Source: Incurvaria masculella (Eukaryota; Arthropoda; Insecta; Lepidoptera; Incurvariidae). From it: a stretch of DNA of 64,000 nt. The translations under genes and the position numbers were made by a program. The notes beneath the pieces were generated by a model that was not told where the DNA came from, made no database searches, and was given only the letters and a program-made list of their open reading frames with translations. The stretch spans positions 8,499,001 to 8,563,000 of the forward strand of contig OX335653.1 in NCBI GenBank assembly GCA_946894095.1. The letters run 5' to 3'. This document shows, in pieces, positions 42,183 to 54,540 of the stretch. How positions within the stretch are numbered: position 1 is the first letter of the stretch; each line of letters begins with the position of its first letter.

Positions 42183-42402
42183 TAATCCAACACTTAAAAG
42201 GCCTTTATTTCTAAAGTGCTGATTATTTTGTACTGGTATTGATTGCACACTGCTTAGAAATGCCCTTAATATTTGGCGATTAAGCTAATCAGCAGTAGGT
42301 GAAAAAGGCCCTTAGAGAGACCCTAGACCAGTTCAAGATAATCATCACTTCAATAATTAGGGCCCTTTAAGTGTCGATTAAAATAAATGAGCACTTGGTG
42401 AA
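42183..42402. mobile_element. MITE-like family F, copy with inverted halves
   Basis: 42200-42310 is the reverse complement of the 12.25-12.35 kb copy (TTTGTACTGGTATTGATTGC, TTTGGCGATTAAGCTAATCA). 42335-42402 then matches the right half of that copy in the forward direction (TTCAAGATAATCATCACTTC, TTTAAGTGTCGATTAAAATA, GCACTTGGTGAAAT). Terminal words GCAGTAGGTGAAA and GCACTTGGTGAAA mark unit ends. Confidence 0.65.
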
Positions 42403-43186
42403 ATCGTATGATTTAGCTACACAGTAAAGAGGGTCACATCCATTGCTGCACCATCTATTGCTAGAGCTCATGTTTACCCTCAACGTAAATTATCGTATCG
42501 CAAATATTGTACATGGCTAAATCCGAAACTATTAGAAATAGCGAACAACACTCAAAGGAGTCATGGGGCCGAATTAGATAAAAAATGAAACTGCATCGTG
42601 CTGTCGTACGTCGGCTGCTACTTACGGGCGTAGCCTCCTCGACAGCGGGCTGAATGATCAACTCGAAACGTCGGTGAAAGTTTCCTCATCGACCATCAAT
42701 GGCAGTTGTAAAGCAGAAGTTCGTAGGAAGACTCATATCGCGCCAAAGGGGATATTTCACGGCTTCCCAGGAGTCTAGACCGGACCCCGCTTGATTGTTT
42801 TTTTTAGGGATACCTGAGTCGAGTTAAGGGGACATATGATCCTATAAATAAACATCGATTGCCCATTGAAGACAAAAATCCGACTAGCCGCTTTCCAGGA
42901 GCATTGTGCCAACGAGTTTTTATCACTGTAAGGGCAAGGTTTGAAGAGGGCTTGCGCCGAGATGGTTTATTGACACCGTGACTATGTAATTTTTTTAAAG
43001 TAATTTACCCAATTGTCTGCTATGATTTATGTAAACGTTTATATCGGTACCATTTATAGTTTTGTTTTAACAAACATTTCATAACAAACATTTAAAACTC
43101 AAAAAATATTCCTAAGTATTCGGGATGTAATTGAATATTTATTACTTTATATTTTTTTATTGATTATTTAATACTTTATATGTATA
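42403..43186. other. Unassigned sequence
   Basis: Moderately balanced composition from 42420 to 42960 with scattered short frames, none recognised. Confidence 0.35.
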
Positions 43187-43235
43187 CGTTTAATAACGGT
43201 AAGCTAAATGTACAAAAGCTTACCGTTATTAAACG
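43187..43235. repeat. Perfect hairpin, 19-bp arms, 11-base loop
   Basis: CGTTTAATAACGGTAAGCT (43187-43205) pairs exactly with AGCTTACCGTTATTAAACG (43217-43235). Not part of any recognised repeat family. Confidence 0.9.
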
Positions 43236-44486
43236 GTACAGTTATTGAACGATTAAAGATGTACGTTTGAGTAATTGCATATTGCAAATGCTCAGGTTTC
43301 CTTTATATGTGAACTGGAATAGATGACTTTACAAGGTGAAGAAAAAGGTGTTCAGAAAGCCAGATGGTACAAATGTAGTAATCGTATCTACTCCATGCAT
43401 TTCTTTGGTCCCCACTTATTTCATCCCACGCCGCGTATTGAGTGGAAGAGGTAAATGAAAAGCAATCTAGAGAGAGAGGGGAAAAGTTAAATTACTAAAT
43501 TTCAGGGTCAGAGGAACTTATACCTACATCTAATGTATTTATATTTTATTGTTATTATGGAGATTTTTTGGAGACAAAATTGTTTTGTTTTGAAATAATA
43601 CGAAAAACCTTTATTAACTCTTATTTTAGAATTATCTCATTTCGAAACCGTTTTGACTGCCTTTGGACACCTTTGAATATTTCATTGAACTTTTTTTTCT
43701 TCACAGTAAATTTTGAATTAACAACGAAGACCACACTTTTATCTGGTGTTACTTTACTAGAATTTTTCGGTTAAGTAATTCCAAATCTTTGGTTTAAAAA
43801 CCTTAAGAACACATGGAATGGGAAGAACTGTCAACGCTACTTTCGGTAACTTCCTTTTACCTACGAAGCCATTATTCTCTAAATTGCCAATTTATCTAAA
43901 AACTAGTCAAATTAACATTACAGTCAAGCCAAAGTGGCTTATATTCTATTAAACAGAAGTATTTGTTTTGCTTAACGCTCAGTGTTAAGCCTAGTTGTAT
44001 TTAGTTTTATTTCTGGGATTTTTATTTGACAGGCCGATGTTAGATTTATGTGAGTTCAGGATTAAGGCGTTTCCAGCAGAGTCCCCAGTCTATTTCTCCA
44101 AATTGTGTTGTTTTGCCCTTTTGTGTAGAATGAAGGGAGGAAGGAACTACAATCTTTATCATGAGTGCTCTCGTACCATATTTACATTTACCGTTAAATA
44201 CGTAATTGTTTCCTTAAAATGTGCTTGTATTAGTTTGAAAAAGCAAACAATTAAATGTATGTTTACATAAATATAGTAGAACAAATAGCCATGTATGTAT
44301 CGAGTGCATGTATTCTAAAATAATAAGATGACCAACCTTTTACTTCCTTCCTTCGTACAGTGTAGTCAAAATAATGTTTCCGCATGGATAATTATGTGTA
44401 CCAAAATAAGATCATGAACAAATCAGATACATTGCAAACTGTATTAGGTACATTTCAAAGTTCGTTTTACAGTGTGCTTTAAAACT
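43236..44486. other. AT-rich sequence, no feature recognised
   Basis: Chance frames at 43568-43774 and 43995-44270 without motifs. Confidence 0.4.
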
Positions 44487-44805
44487 AAAAAAACCGGCCA
44501 AGTGCGAGTCGGACTCACACACGAAGGGTTCCGTACCATTGTACAAGATTGAACAAAAAAAACATGTTTTTGTATGGGACCCCCCTTTAATTTTTATTAT
44601 TTTTTTATTTCACCTATTTGTTGTTATAGCGGCAAAATAAATACACACTCAATGAAAATTTCAGCTTCCTACCTATTACGGTTCATGAGATACAGCCCTG
44701 TGACAGACGGACAGACGGACGGACGGACGGACGGACGGACGGACGGACAGCGGAGGCTTAGTAATAGGGTTCCGTTTTCACCCTTTGGGTACGGAACCCT
44801 AAAAA
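44487..44805 (+). mobile_element. ACCGGCCAAG-type element, full-length copy with GGAC array
   Basis: Begins AAAAAACCGGCCAAGTGCGA, GTCGGACTCACACACGAAGG, GTTCCGTACCATTGTAC; ends ACAGCGGAGGCTTAGTAATA, GGGTTCCGTTTTCACCC and GGTACGGAACCCTAAAAA. Near 44704-44750 is a GGAC tetranucleotide array of about nine units, longer than in the other copies. AGGGTTCCGTACC near the 5' end and GGTACGGAACCCT at the 3' end are inverted, so the element can form a large stem. Non-coding; class uncertain. Confidence 0.88.
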
Positions 44806-46849
44806 GTTACAAACATTGCTAAAGAATGAGCGGGAAAAGGTAACATCTGCCGTTAGAGCGTTCAAACTCATATTTGAAAATGGAAGGTCTTCGCCCGCCA
44901 TTCTCGGCGGCAACAGATGCGCGCTGTCCATGAAATTCCTTCAAAGCAGATGTTTATTAACTAGACGTGAATGGGAATGTTTTTTATTTCATCGTGTTTA
45001 AGTCCCTTAGATTAAGCTCAATAGGCCTTGAGTGGTTTTGATTGCCTACGCTTAGTTATTAAATGGAGTCATCCTTAATTTTAAATTCACATTTATTTAA
45101 TTTAGCGGTGAAGAACTTCGTAATTATCAGGTAAATAAAATAAAAATATCTGAAAATACCTGAAATATGACACTCAAACAACAACATAGCATTTTTATGA
45201 ATTAATTACTTACTCATTTACTTATCTATATATGTATGCATTAAAAACATTAGTATCGTTAATTTTTAGTTTTTATCTATAGACGAGTACATCTAAATTT
45301 ACGTAGCTTGTACATGTAGATGTACAATTTATCTTTCCATGTTTCACTGTTGCCAATCCCCAATTCCCTATTTTGTTGTTAGTTTCAAACCGTTACGTTA
45401 ACGGCACTTTGACACGCGATTTCCGACACAAATATATAGAAGAGTGAAGTTTGAATAACCTTGATGAAAATAGGTGGAATTACGGAAAACTTCAATTTTG
45501 CAATTTAACTTTGTTTTACAGAGCATAGCATGTTGTTCAATAATTGCATCTATTTCGCCTTAACAATAAAAAAATTGACCATTCCCTTTATCCTATTGAT
45601 CTTAGGCGCAATTATATTTTACACGATAAATATGTACAGGTTTTATAATTTTATTTAACCCAAAATTAAATATGAAAAACAAGGTTACAAAGATTATAAT
45701 AAAAATGTACAGTTCATATTAAAATATTGTCAGAAAACTAACCGATATGAGGCAAATATGCAATTAGTATTGATCAATATAACAGTAATAAAACAACCAA
45801 ATATCGTCGATTTTTAGTAGTAGTAATATACCAGCTACTTATACATACATATTATGTGTATATAACTACTTACTTTTTCTTTCTTTAAGATTTGGAAAAA
45901 AAATTAAGTCCTAGCAAATAAGCGATTTAACTTCAAATAAATAAAATTTGAAATACAACAATTGATTGAGTTGAACTCCAAGCCTATAACGCTTCGAGTG
46001 CAATCTTTCTCTAGCTGCTAGTATGTAGTGGACCTCAGCACACATATGTAGTATGTACGTAGGCCGTTTTTAGCTCGGTCCCACCCTTTGCCTGATGTTT
46101 AATACAATATTTATGAGTAGGGTTCGTTTTCCGCTATAATTGTATATCGATCGTGCACTGGACTATGCGTGTGGATGACGCTCAAAATTATTCAAGCTGA
46201 CCTAGATATCTATAGACTGATCATGTCTCACTTTAATTAATTGAAACCAACCCATAAACTGTTACTCAAAGTAATATTATCATATCCTAATTGGAGGCCT
46301 GAATGAGGACTCTACTTTGGTAATGCTCTACGTATACCGGTATATATTTCCATGTCGTTACATAGGAAGTGGAGACACATTAGATATCCTTTTCTATCAT
46401 ATTGAAGTCGAACTTCTGATACAAGCAAGTGATGGCGATGCAATTGTTTTTTTTTTAAATAAATAAAATATGTTCCATTTGTTTCTAAGCCTATGGATTT
46501 TTATGGAGAATGGAAATTAAAAAATGCAAAAAAGGTTTTGTAAGAGACACACCAAATATACAGTATTAAGTTAAAAATAAATGTTTCTTCAAAAAATACC
46601 TTCCTGTCTTTTTTTTGTCGGATTGATTTAATTTATTAAAGTATATAAATTATTTACAGGACAATGCTTTTATGGTCTGCCTTCAACCGCGCATTGTTGT
46701 CCAAAATCGAAGGATTTTGTCTTTTCATTTTTGCCTTTAATCGAAATCGGTTACTTTATCAATTATTGTTTTATCAAAACTAAATACAGTTTTTTAATTA
46801 AAATAAAAACAAACAGTTACGCAACATACGTGCCTAAATAAAGCATATC
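44806..46849. other. AT-rich sequence, no feature recognised
   Basis: A short frame at 44816-45001 and many AT-driven frames; no repeat family and no RNA gene seen across these 2 kb. Confidence 0.4.
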
Positions 46850-47210
46850 AAATTCATTACTTTTGAACGAGCGGTAGTTTTGAATGATCGCATCGAAAAT
46901 GCAACTGTAACAATCGAAAAGTGAAAGCGAGCAGCCGCCGCCACCTCCGCCGCTTCTGTTCCCTTACCTGTTGCAGACCCTTTATTTACGACCCAAAACA
47001 AGCGCTTTATCTTCCGAGCGCCCATAAAAGTGCTCCATAAAACTAATTCTTCACACCGACTCTAAACTTTCAAATCCTCCGCATTCTCGCATTATGCACT
47101 CCGTAAACAATTAATACTCTCCTGACGCAAGGATTTGGACGCTCGAGTTTCGAGACAATATGAATACGTGGCACAATCTCGAAACGTTCAGTCCACTTTC
47201 GGGTTTCGAG
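46850..47210. promoter_or_regulatory. Candidate regulatory stretch
   Basis: Non-repetitive and less AT-rich than its surroundings, with GCAGCCGCCGCCACCTCCGC and words such as GACCCTTTATTTACGACC and CCATAAAAGTGCTCC (Caudal/posterior-Hox-like). No coding frame of quality. Weak inference. Confidence 0.2.
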
Positions 47211-47560
47211 CGCTAACCTTGTGCGATTTTTGCGGAATCGTAAAAATAACAGAATAAATGTAGCGCTTAAAAGTTTATTGTTTTTTTATGGTGACTATAA
47301 AATACTCAAGCGGTGGTGTCCTAATGCCGCGCCAGGTATACGGATTGATTTGGACGCCTGATGAGCCTCGTAAATTGATATAATGAGTCATAAAGTGGAT
47401 AAAGTGTCGGTCGGCGAGGCGGTGCCTGCTCTTGAACACACTTTTGTATACGTCGTACGAATTTACGACTTGGCGAACTCCTTGGGATAGGTGTCGAAAC
47501 ATTATCTCGACGCTTTACGACTTTTTGATTGACCAATTAGTGATGTGATTAAAAGTGATA
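47211..47560. other. Unassigned sequence
   Basis: Overlapping minus-strand frames at 47275-47536 without recognised motifs. Confidence 0.3.
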
Positions 47561-47935
47561 TCGTATCGGGGATTCAGTCTCTCGGGGAGGTATTATTTTC
47601 ACACGTGAATGCAGCGGGGCAGACGCGACCGACGAGCGGGATATTCGCCGAATCTGCCGAGCGGGTGAGTCCCGTTTTATCTCGTTTGAGAGAGCAAAAA
47701 AAACTGTATCTAACGGCGAGGAATGGCGTCGGGAGGGGAGCGACCGAATGCCGGGTGGGAGCCGGAATTCGGGACGCGCGGGGCGCGGGAAGGGAGGGGA
47801 ACAAAAAACTAATAATAACTGAGTGACGCCTCCAACGCGCCGCCGCCGCGCCGCCTCCCTTCCGCCGCCGCTGTCTACTCGTCAGTCGGCACTCGATTTC
47901 GATAAAAGTGTCACGGCACAGCGCGCATCCCTAAA
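47561..47935 (+). promoter_or_regulatory. CpG island with consensus donor, possible promoter
   Basis: GC-rich from 47580 to 47880. GAGCGGGTGAGTCCCG gives a good donor at 47664/47665. A TCAGTCGGC at 47882-47890 matches the arthropod initiator TCAGTY just downstream of GCCGCCGCGCCGCCTCCC. No TATA box. An isolated initiator match has little weight. Confidence 0.28.
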
Positions 47936-48612
47936 TTATGCCTTCATCACCTCTAGCCGTCTTCCCTTAACAGACTAGCCGATGCCAACAATTTGTGAGC
48001 TAGAAATACTATGAAATAATACAAACATTTCCTTAATTACGAAAATTCCTAAAAAAAATATTTGATGCTAACAAAAATGGCAAGTACAATGTTTTTTCTT
48101 TTAATTAATTAGCGAATTATCGATAACAATTTTGTTCAAGTTTATTTCACAATTATTTGCGTGGAATATAAAATCAATAATGAATGCAAAAAACAATAAT
48201 CATTTACCATAAATTAAACACACCCAATTGAAAATTAGGTTTTTTTACGAAATTTATATTTGCCTGACTTACTACCCGCGATGCTGCGGCTAAGTAGAAA
48301 ATGTAACAACGAAAGTCACGACTTTTGGCGCGCCCTCCGCGGTATGATCGTCGAGTAAAAAGAAATGGTTTGTTGCTAACTAAACTCATGTGAGCCGCAA
48401 TCGGTCCGTACCATCGTTGCAGCAAGATAATTAGGACTCGCTCACATGGGTGGCCGTTTTCTGCATTACATTGAATTATCTACCTATATATTTTAAAAGA
48501 GACTATGTTTGCCAAATTCAGTTAAGCTTATCGATCGAAGCATAGATAATTAGATTTTTTTTTAAATTGACAGAGAAGAAATGGGGTTTAGAAATAGTTC
48601 AATAAAGCCAAG
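47936..48612. other. AT-rich sequence, no feature recognised
   Basis: Nothing recognised. Confidence 0.4.
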
Positions 48613-48705
48613 TTCAAATAAAGGGAAGATCCTGGCATTGCATCCAGCTTTATCGGGAGTGCGGTACGTTGGTTTAATATCCTGATAGGATGTTTAAAAC
48701 TGGTC
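48613..48705 (+). mobile_element. Diverged SINE tail fragment
   Basis: AAAGGGAAGATCCTGGCATT, GGAGTGCGGTACGTTGGTTT and AATATCCTGATAGGAT follow the tRNA-type tail order (AAAGGGAAGGTCCTGGCTTG, TGTGGTGTATTGGGCTAATA) with many changes. Head and body absent. Confidence 0.5.
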
Positions 48706-51172
48706 ATATACCGGGTGCTTTTAAAGATACCTACAGCAGTGATCCTTTAGTAGATAATATAAGATGAATTCACATATAACAAAAAGTTACGACCAAACCT
48801 TTCCTGTTTCAGAGAAAAAAATAATAATATTCCACCAAAAATATCAAAAGTTTGAGAAGGAACGTTTAAAGTCCTGATCACGTGAACAAATATCACTGCA
48901 CTGCACACACGTTCTTTTATGTAAATGTTTCCCAAACTGTTTTTTTTTTTAATTTTATTACAAGAATTTATCTGATGACTTTTTAAATTGAAATATCTTA
49001 AATAAATGAATTCAATTTGTTTTCGATACAGACACACCCTCTAAAGTGGTACAGGTATTTATAAAATCAACCAGTATTTCTCGGTTTGTAAGGAATCTCT
49101 GAGTGCGATTTCTTATTTTAAGAGGGTTTACTTTTTGTGTCGGCCCATACAAAAAGGGCAATCTATTTCGCAATGAAATCGGGCCTATTTTAATACAAAC
49201 AACAGGTTTCTCCTAAAGGTAGATGCACGAAATCTTTGTAGGTAAATAATTTGTGTTTCAATATGACGTCGTAGTAAAGAGTAGTTACTAAAAAGTAATA
49301 TTACTTTACATGTGTCTTCACGGTTTCGTTATGCCTGCGCCCTCGATCCAGTCTTTATAATTTTCCTGTCTTATAAATTGTATTAGACTAGATATATCTT
49401 AGACTTCCAGTCTAAAAAAAGGAACTTAATTGAAGCAATTCTTGAATTTGACTCAGGGTCGGTGTGGCCACGGCCTTAGAGAGCCACCGTGCTATAAGCC
49501 ATAGATAATCCTGGATGTAAACACGCGAAACACGATCGCCGCCAGAAGCAGACTTTGCAGATACACCCATATAGCCCTTTGTATTTGCAACTAGATATGT
49601 ACATACATATTTCCAGCCAACTTAAGCATTTTTTTAAGCAAAAATTAAGGGAAAAAAATAATAAGGAGACCCACTTTTTACCAAAACAGCTATTACACAC
49701 AATTTACTGAAACAATAAGTCAGATTTTTTAAGTCAACACAGACATAAACCTGAAGTACCTTCTTTGTCGATCTCGCCCGAGTTCTGTGCTCCTATAATA
49801 TCTGTGCCTCGCGGATAAGTAGCGCGAATGTAACATATGTACCTAGTTGGATTTGATGTCAAAGAGAAAACGTTTATATAGCGATACCCTTCACGAGTTT
49901 CGGAAAAAATGTCATTGCTAATACTATACCCTATACCTTAACTCTTAAAACAGTCAAAGTTTTATCTGTCCGCTTAAAAAATCGGCATAAAAGCTGGGCC
50001 AAGGCCCTATACTAAAATGTCTTAAGACGAATTAAATCCAACCCAACCGTTTTGAGCGTGCAGCTAAATTGTGAATATTAGGACTTACTGTTGGTAGAAT
50101 AATAATTTTATTGCTCTTGTGTTTGACCACAAATTAAGAAGAATACCGTAATACGGTAAATATTGATGCTAACGTTTTCCCTTTAAATTAATAAGCACTG
50201 TAATTATATTTTGTAAGAAGAATACATACTTCAAAAATATTCACCTTCTGATGAACTCACAGTAAAAAAAGTTTTATACACTAAAACGGAAAATAAATTT
50301 TTTACTAATATAAATAGTATTTAGCTATAAATTATTTGTGTTTAGGTTATCTACTTTTTACAACAATGGAATACCTACGGTTCCACTCGCGTTAAAGTCA
50401 GACGAAGAATAGTCGATTTTTCCCTAACTTCTTTCATATGCTGTCCCACTTAGGTAATGTTGCGAAATGATTTTTGGTTCTCAGCTTATAAGCAGAGAGA
50501 CCGACCGACAGAGTGACAGAGAGACAGATGTTGGATTTTACAAGAGGTTATGATACGAATTACATTTCGTGCATTTGGAAGAAAACTTCTTCTTTATGAA
50601 AATTTCTTCGCGCAATAAACATTTATAAAAAAACCTATATTCATAAACCAATCTCTACGAGCGAAAGCTACTAAGGTGTCCACAAAAACCTGAAATATTG
50701 CATCCATAAGAACATGACATATTAGTAGCCTACAATAACAAAAGATAACGGTCTCGTATGACCTAACAGACCATTATAACTCCGCAGGAGCAGGGAGACG
50801 CAAATTCAACTATCCAGTTAGGAAGTCCTTCCCCTCTCGCGTCTCTCTCGCCAGGGATGAGATTTATGAGCGCATACTCGCCTACATTTGTTTCAACTGT
50901 AGTTGTCTTATTTTGTTGGGAATTTCGAAACGAAAGTCAATTATCATTATTGTTTATTGTTTATTCACCATCCACAGGCAGGCCACCGCACTCGGATTTG
51001 TCATATTTTATGATTAGCCAGGTTCATAAAGATATTTTACATAGGAATGGTTAGTATCATATTAAATTGGTACTGAGCACAATAAGCACCAGCTTATATT
51101 TCCGGTCACAATTGCAAAAGCTGACGCTTAGCTTAAATACAATCAAAATTGCTATTGTTTTGCTATTATTGT
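48706..51172. other. AT-rich sequence, essentially featureless
   Basis: No gene or RNA seen. A moderately GC-balanced stretch at 49440-49560 is unassigned. GAGAGACCGACCGACAGAGT at about 50495 is a simple purine-rich run. Near 50930-51005 a phrase matches the 40.8 kb duplication end (CATCCACAGGCAGGCC, GCACTCGGATTTGTCATATT). Confidence 0.4.
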
Positions 51173-51300
51173 ACAGTCGTATTCAGAGAGAACCTGTCAA
51201 AATTTAATATGAGATTAACACCGGACTAACCATACAAAAACCAGTTTAGTCCGGCGTATTAAAGTTAGTCCGCCCAGTTTGAATACAGTTTGTTAATGTC
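51173..51300. repeat. Small foldback element
   Basis: ACACCGGACTAAC at 51218 faces GTTTAGTCCGGCGT at 51244, and the outer words GTCGTATTCAGAG and GTTTGAATACAGTTTG are also inverted. About 125 bp in all; probable MITE. No second copy seen here. Confidence 0.55.
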
Positions 51301-53730
51301 AAATAAACATAATAGTACATTTATTATGAATCATTACGAGTGTGAAGGTTTTATTATCTATGTATTTGAAATAATAACCGTGTCTTCTCTATAGCAACGG
51401 CCTCATTGAATGTTAATCTTTTTCCTCCCCGATGAGTATATTAACTTGATTTTTCTCTCATAAATGATCCTTTTTTGTTCTTATAAATTATCAAAAAGTT
51501 CCGACGACAAAAAATACAGTTATTTATCTTTGTCTCCTTATAACTTTGTTTTTCCTAGAATAAATTGTGTTTGAGGCTTACATCCGTTCATCTGTTTTAT
51601 CCGATAACTTTCAAAACGAATGGACAAGCGATACGCCCGGAAACAGCGCGGCCGAGTGTTTTGCCTAAAGGAGCAATCGCCATACAATGACCCCATAGTT
51701 TCCGCTTTTATATATCTAAGATATAAACGTAGTAGATGTAATCAATAAACATGATCATAAAACATAGTAATGTCGACCACGCGCACTATGATGCAAACTG
51801 GAAATTCGTTGCACATATTCGTGTAAAAACCACCGAATGTGAAGCATTTACAAAACTTTGAAACTGTGAATAGTTAAATAAATAAATATTTCCTCTGCTC
51901 GATTAGGCTCTTTACTTTTGACAGCAAACTCATAGGAAGGTGTAATTTATGTAACAGACGGGAAATTAGGTGTCCATTTGGAGTTACGAGCACAGAGTAC
52001 AAGCCTACGTTATCTAGTGCAATTTTGCATCAAAATCGTTCTCGAATCGTAAGACGTTCGAAAACTTTTAATATCCTAAGCTTCCTCTCTGCTCATAGTC
52101 AACCCAAAAATATAAGAATCATCGTATTTTTTCATATATTTAATTCATAAAGGGCCATTACACCCTTGAGTTCAATTACATCTTATATAGTTACTAGATG
52201 TATAAAGAAGTGTCCAATATAAATTATAATATTTAACCTCTCACAAGGTATGATTTATCTGAAATTATTGAGTTTACCTAGAGTTTTAGCATGACGACAC
52301 TGCAGCAAAAGCGGGAGAATTATAGCCGTCCCTCTTGCACTCACGTATAACCTTATCAATCTAACACGAATCGAACAATAGCGTCTCGTGTTTGATTTAT
52401 ATATTCGCTTAGTAGAAACATTACAGACACGTTTAGTGGGACTTAGTAGTCTAGAGTAAAGTTTATGGGCGTGTTCTTGCGTTGCATGAAATGTGGTGAG
52501 CTTCAGCAGGGATATTACACGAAAATCTTTTTTAGGCCAAAATAGAGTAAGTTAGTTTACCTGAATCAATTTAGTGTTAGTGTATTTACCTAACTAAGGG
52601 AGTTATAATGCTATGCTGTTTTCAAAACTTAAAAAGAGTCACCTTTACATTAATTTTATAAATCACCATTTGAGGAATTGTGATTTGCAAAACAAAGTAT
52701 GTTATAACTTAGATGTTAAGTTGTAGTAGTTTCATAATAAAACCATTAGCGGTCCTTAAAATAATTAAATTTTAAAATAAATATAACATTTTATGTTTTG
52801 ATTTGTCTTGTAAATTTTTGTAGTAGTAATAAAAAAAAATTAGAAAGATTTAATTTTGTAGTTTTAAGATCAGAGTAAAATATATTGTTTAATGGTTGTT
52901 ATTCTCGATGAATAACCTTTTTTTTATATTACACGGGTTTTCACGTCCGAATATTAACTGTGCTTCGCCATTTTTGGCTTTGCTCCGACCAAACGGGACT
53001 TTAAGACCCTAGGTCATAAAGAAGCCGAAAAAGATGATTTTCATCAAGAATGCCCCTATGTTAGGTTATAGCGAAGAGAGACTACATACCAACTAATGTC
53101 GTAAAAAGTTAATTGCGACGATAGCTTAGTAGGTCTTGCCCACACAAAGGATTTTGTCCACACCCTATTAGTCTGGATAGGTACCGAAGCTGCAATACAC
53201 GCTAACCGCAACGTTAATCGCATATTGTTACATCTTATGTTTTGTAATTAAACGTGAAAAAATAGTTGAAAGAGCGAGCGAAGCAATGGAAGTTTTCCCA
53301 ATCTACTTGAATAGTCCGGCGTTTGTATGTAAATGTTTGTCCGAAGATAACTCGAGTATGGTTGATCGAAATGTCATACAATTTAGTCGACGAGTAAATG
53401 AAACAAAAATATTTTTGAAATTCGTACATTCACCAAATCGGTCACGAACGAGCTTAAACATACCTTCTCTAAACAAAACTAGATGTCACCGCCTCCATGA
53501 ATCCAACCGAAATCTTTACTAAAGTCATAATTTCCATAAAGGTAACATTAAAATGATTATTTTATTTGAGACTACGTACATACTTACGTGTCGTTGAAAA
53601 GCTAAAACTATGTAAACCGTACCATACAATTCCGTATGTCCATATAAAACATACTTTATCATTACGTAACTATTATTATTTTATGTAATTAGTCGCGAGT
53701 TCACAGTTCGGAAAGAACTACTAGTATTTG
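51301..53730. other. AT-rich sequence, essentially featureless
   Basis: Chance frames at 53235-53522 lie on both strands. No repeat, RNA or gene recognised. Confidence 0.4.
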
Positions 53731-53957
53731 TATTGTTAATATTTCAAATAGCGAAAAAAGTTAACAAATCGAGACCGCTCACTCCGGCTACACGCTCGCA
53801 AAAGCCGAACAGAAGTAGAAGCTCAGCTCGCGAGCTTTTCAAGGGTGGTAGCGGCTTTCGGCAGGAAAGCTTCAAGCCGCGGGGGCGCGCGGGGGGGGGG
53901 GGTGCGGCGCGGCGGGAGGGGGTGATGGCTCGTATTGATTTAGTGCCGTCGTCGACG
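53731..53957 (+). other. Candidate first exon: GC-rich leader, ATG, 11 codons, GTAAGT donor
   Basis: CpG- and G-rich from 53770, with a run of about 12 G near 53891-53902. An ATG at 53925 in good context (purine at -3, G at +4) opens MARIDLVPSST and is followed at 53958 by GTAAGT, a perfect donor. If real, this is a first coding exon with an intron in phase 0. The frame is also open upstream to 53733, so the ATG choice is arbitrary. The downstream exon is not identified. Could be chance in CpG-rich DNA. Confidence 0.22.
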
Positions 53958-54410
53958 GTAAGTGCTCTATATAAAGCTGTCTAGCTAACTTTGCGCCTCG
54001 AGCTGTTTTGATGCAGGCGCTTTCTTTGTCGCTCATTTGGCCAATCAGGAGTGATAAAGTACGATGTCCAATAATTTATCCAAATTTTTTTTCGCATGAA
54101 GGAAACAAAGAAATCTCCATCAGTGCCTAAGTTTTTCTTTTCATGTTTCTTCTTTTTTCAATTTACGTCATATGATTGCGTATTTTGGTACTTTAATTTT
54201 CGAACAATCGAATATAAGAAATAAATACCATAATCTCATTACTAAATAAATGCATTGAAGTGGTTTGCACAACCACTTTCCGCTAGTTTAATGCTTAAAT
54301 CCAGCGCATTTAAATACCCAGGCAACGCTTAAGTTCAGACACTTAACTACTTACTTCTCAGCGAACTTGGAAAATGTTCCGTCTCTTTTCGCGTTCTTTC
54401 CAAATGGAAA
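53958..54410. other. Unassigned sequence
   Basis: Nothing recognised; would be intron if the candidate exon upstream is real. Confidence 0.35.
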
Positions 54411-54540
54411 GTTTGGCGCGTCCCAGGCGAGACAGGTTTTCTTCTTGTTTCTAGACGGTCGGCCGTAACCCCCCCCCCCCCCCCCCTTCCCTTACCCGCG
54501 CAGCCGCGCCGTCCAGGGACTTCCAGGAAACGAATAGGTC
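54411..54540. other. GC-rich patch with long poly-C tract
   Basis: GGTCGGCCGTAA is followed by about 17 C (near 54470-54486), then CCCGCGCAGCCGCGCCGTCC. Tract length should be treated as uncertain. Confidence 0.5.

Noticed and set aside
44704..44750. GGAC satellite or CRISPR-like array
   Set aside because: A simple tetranucleotide array inside a transposable element, with no spacers.
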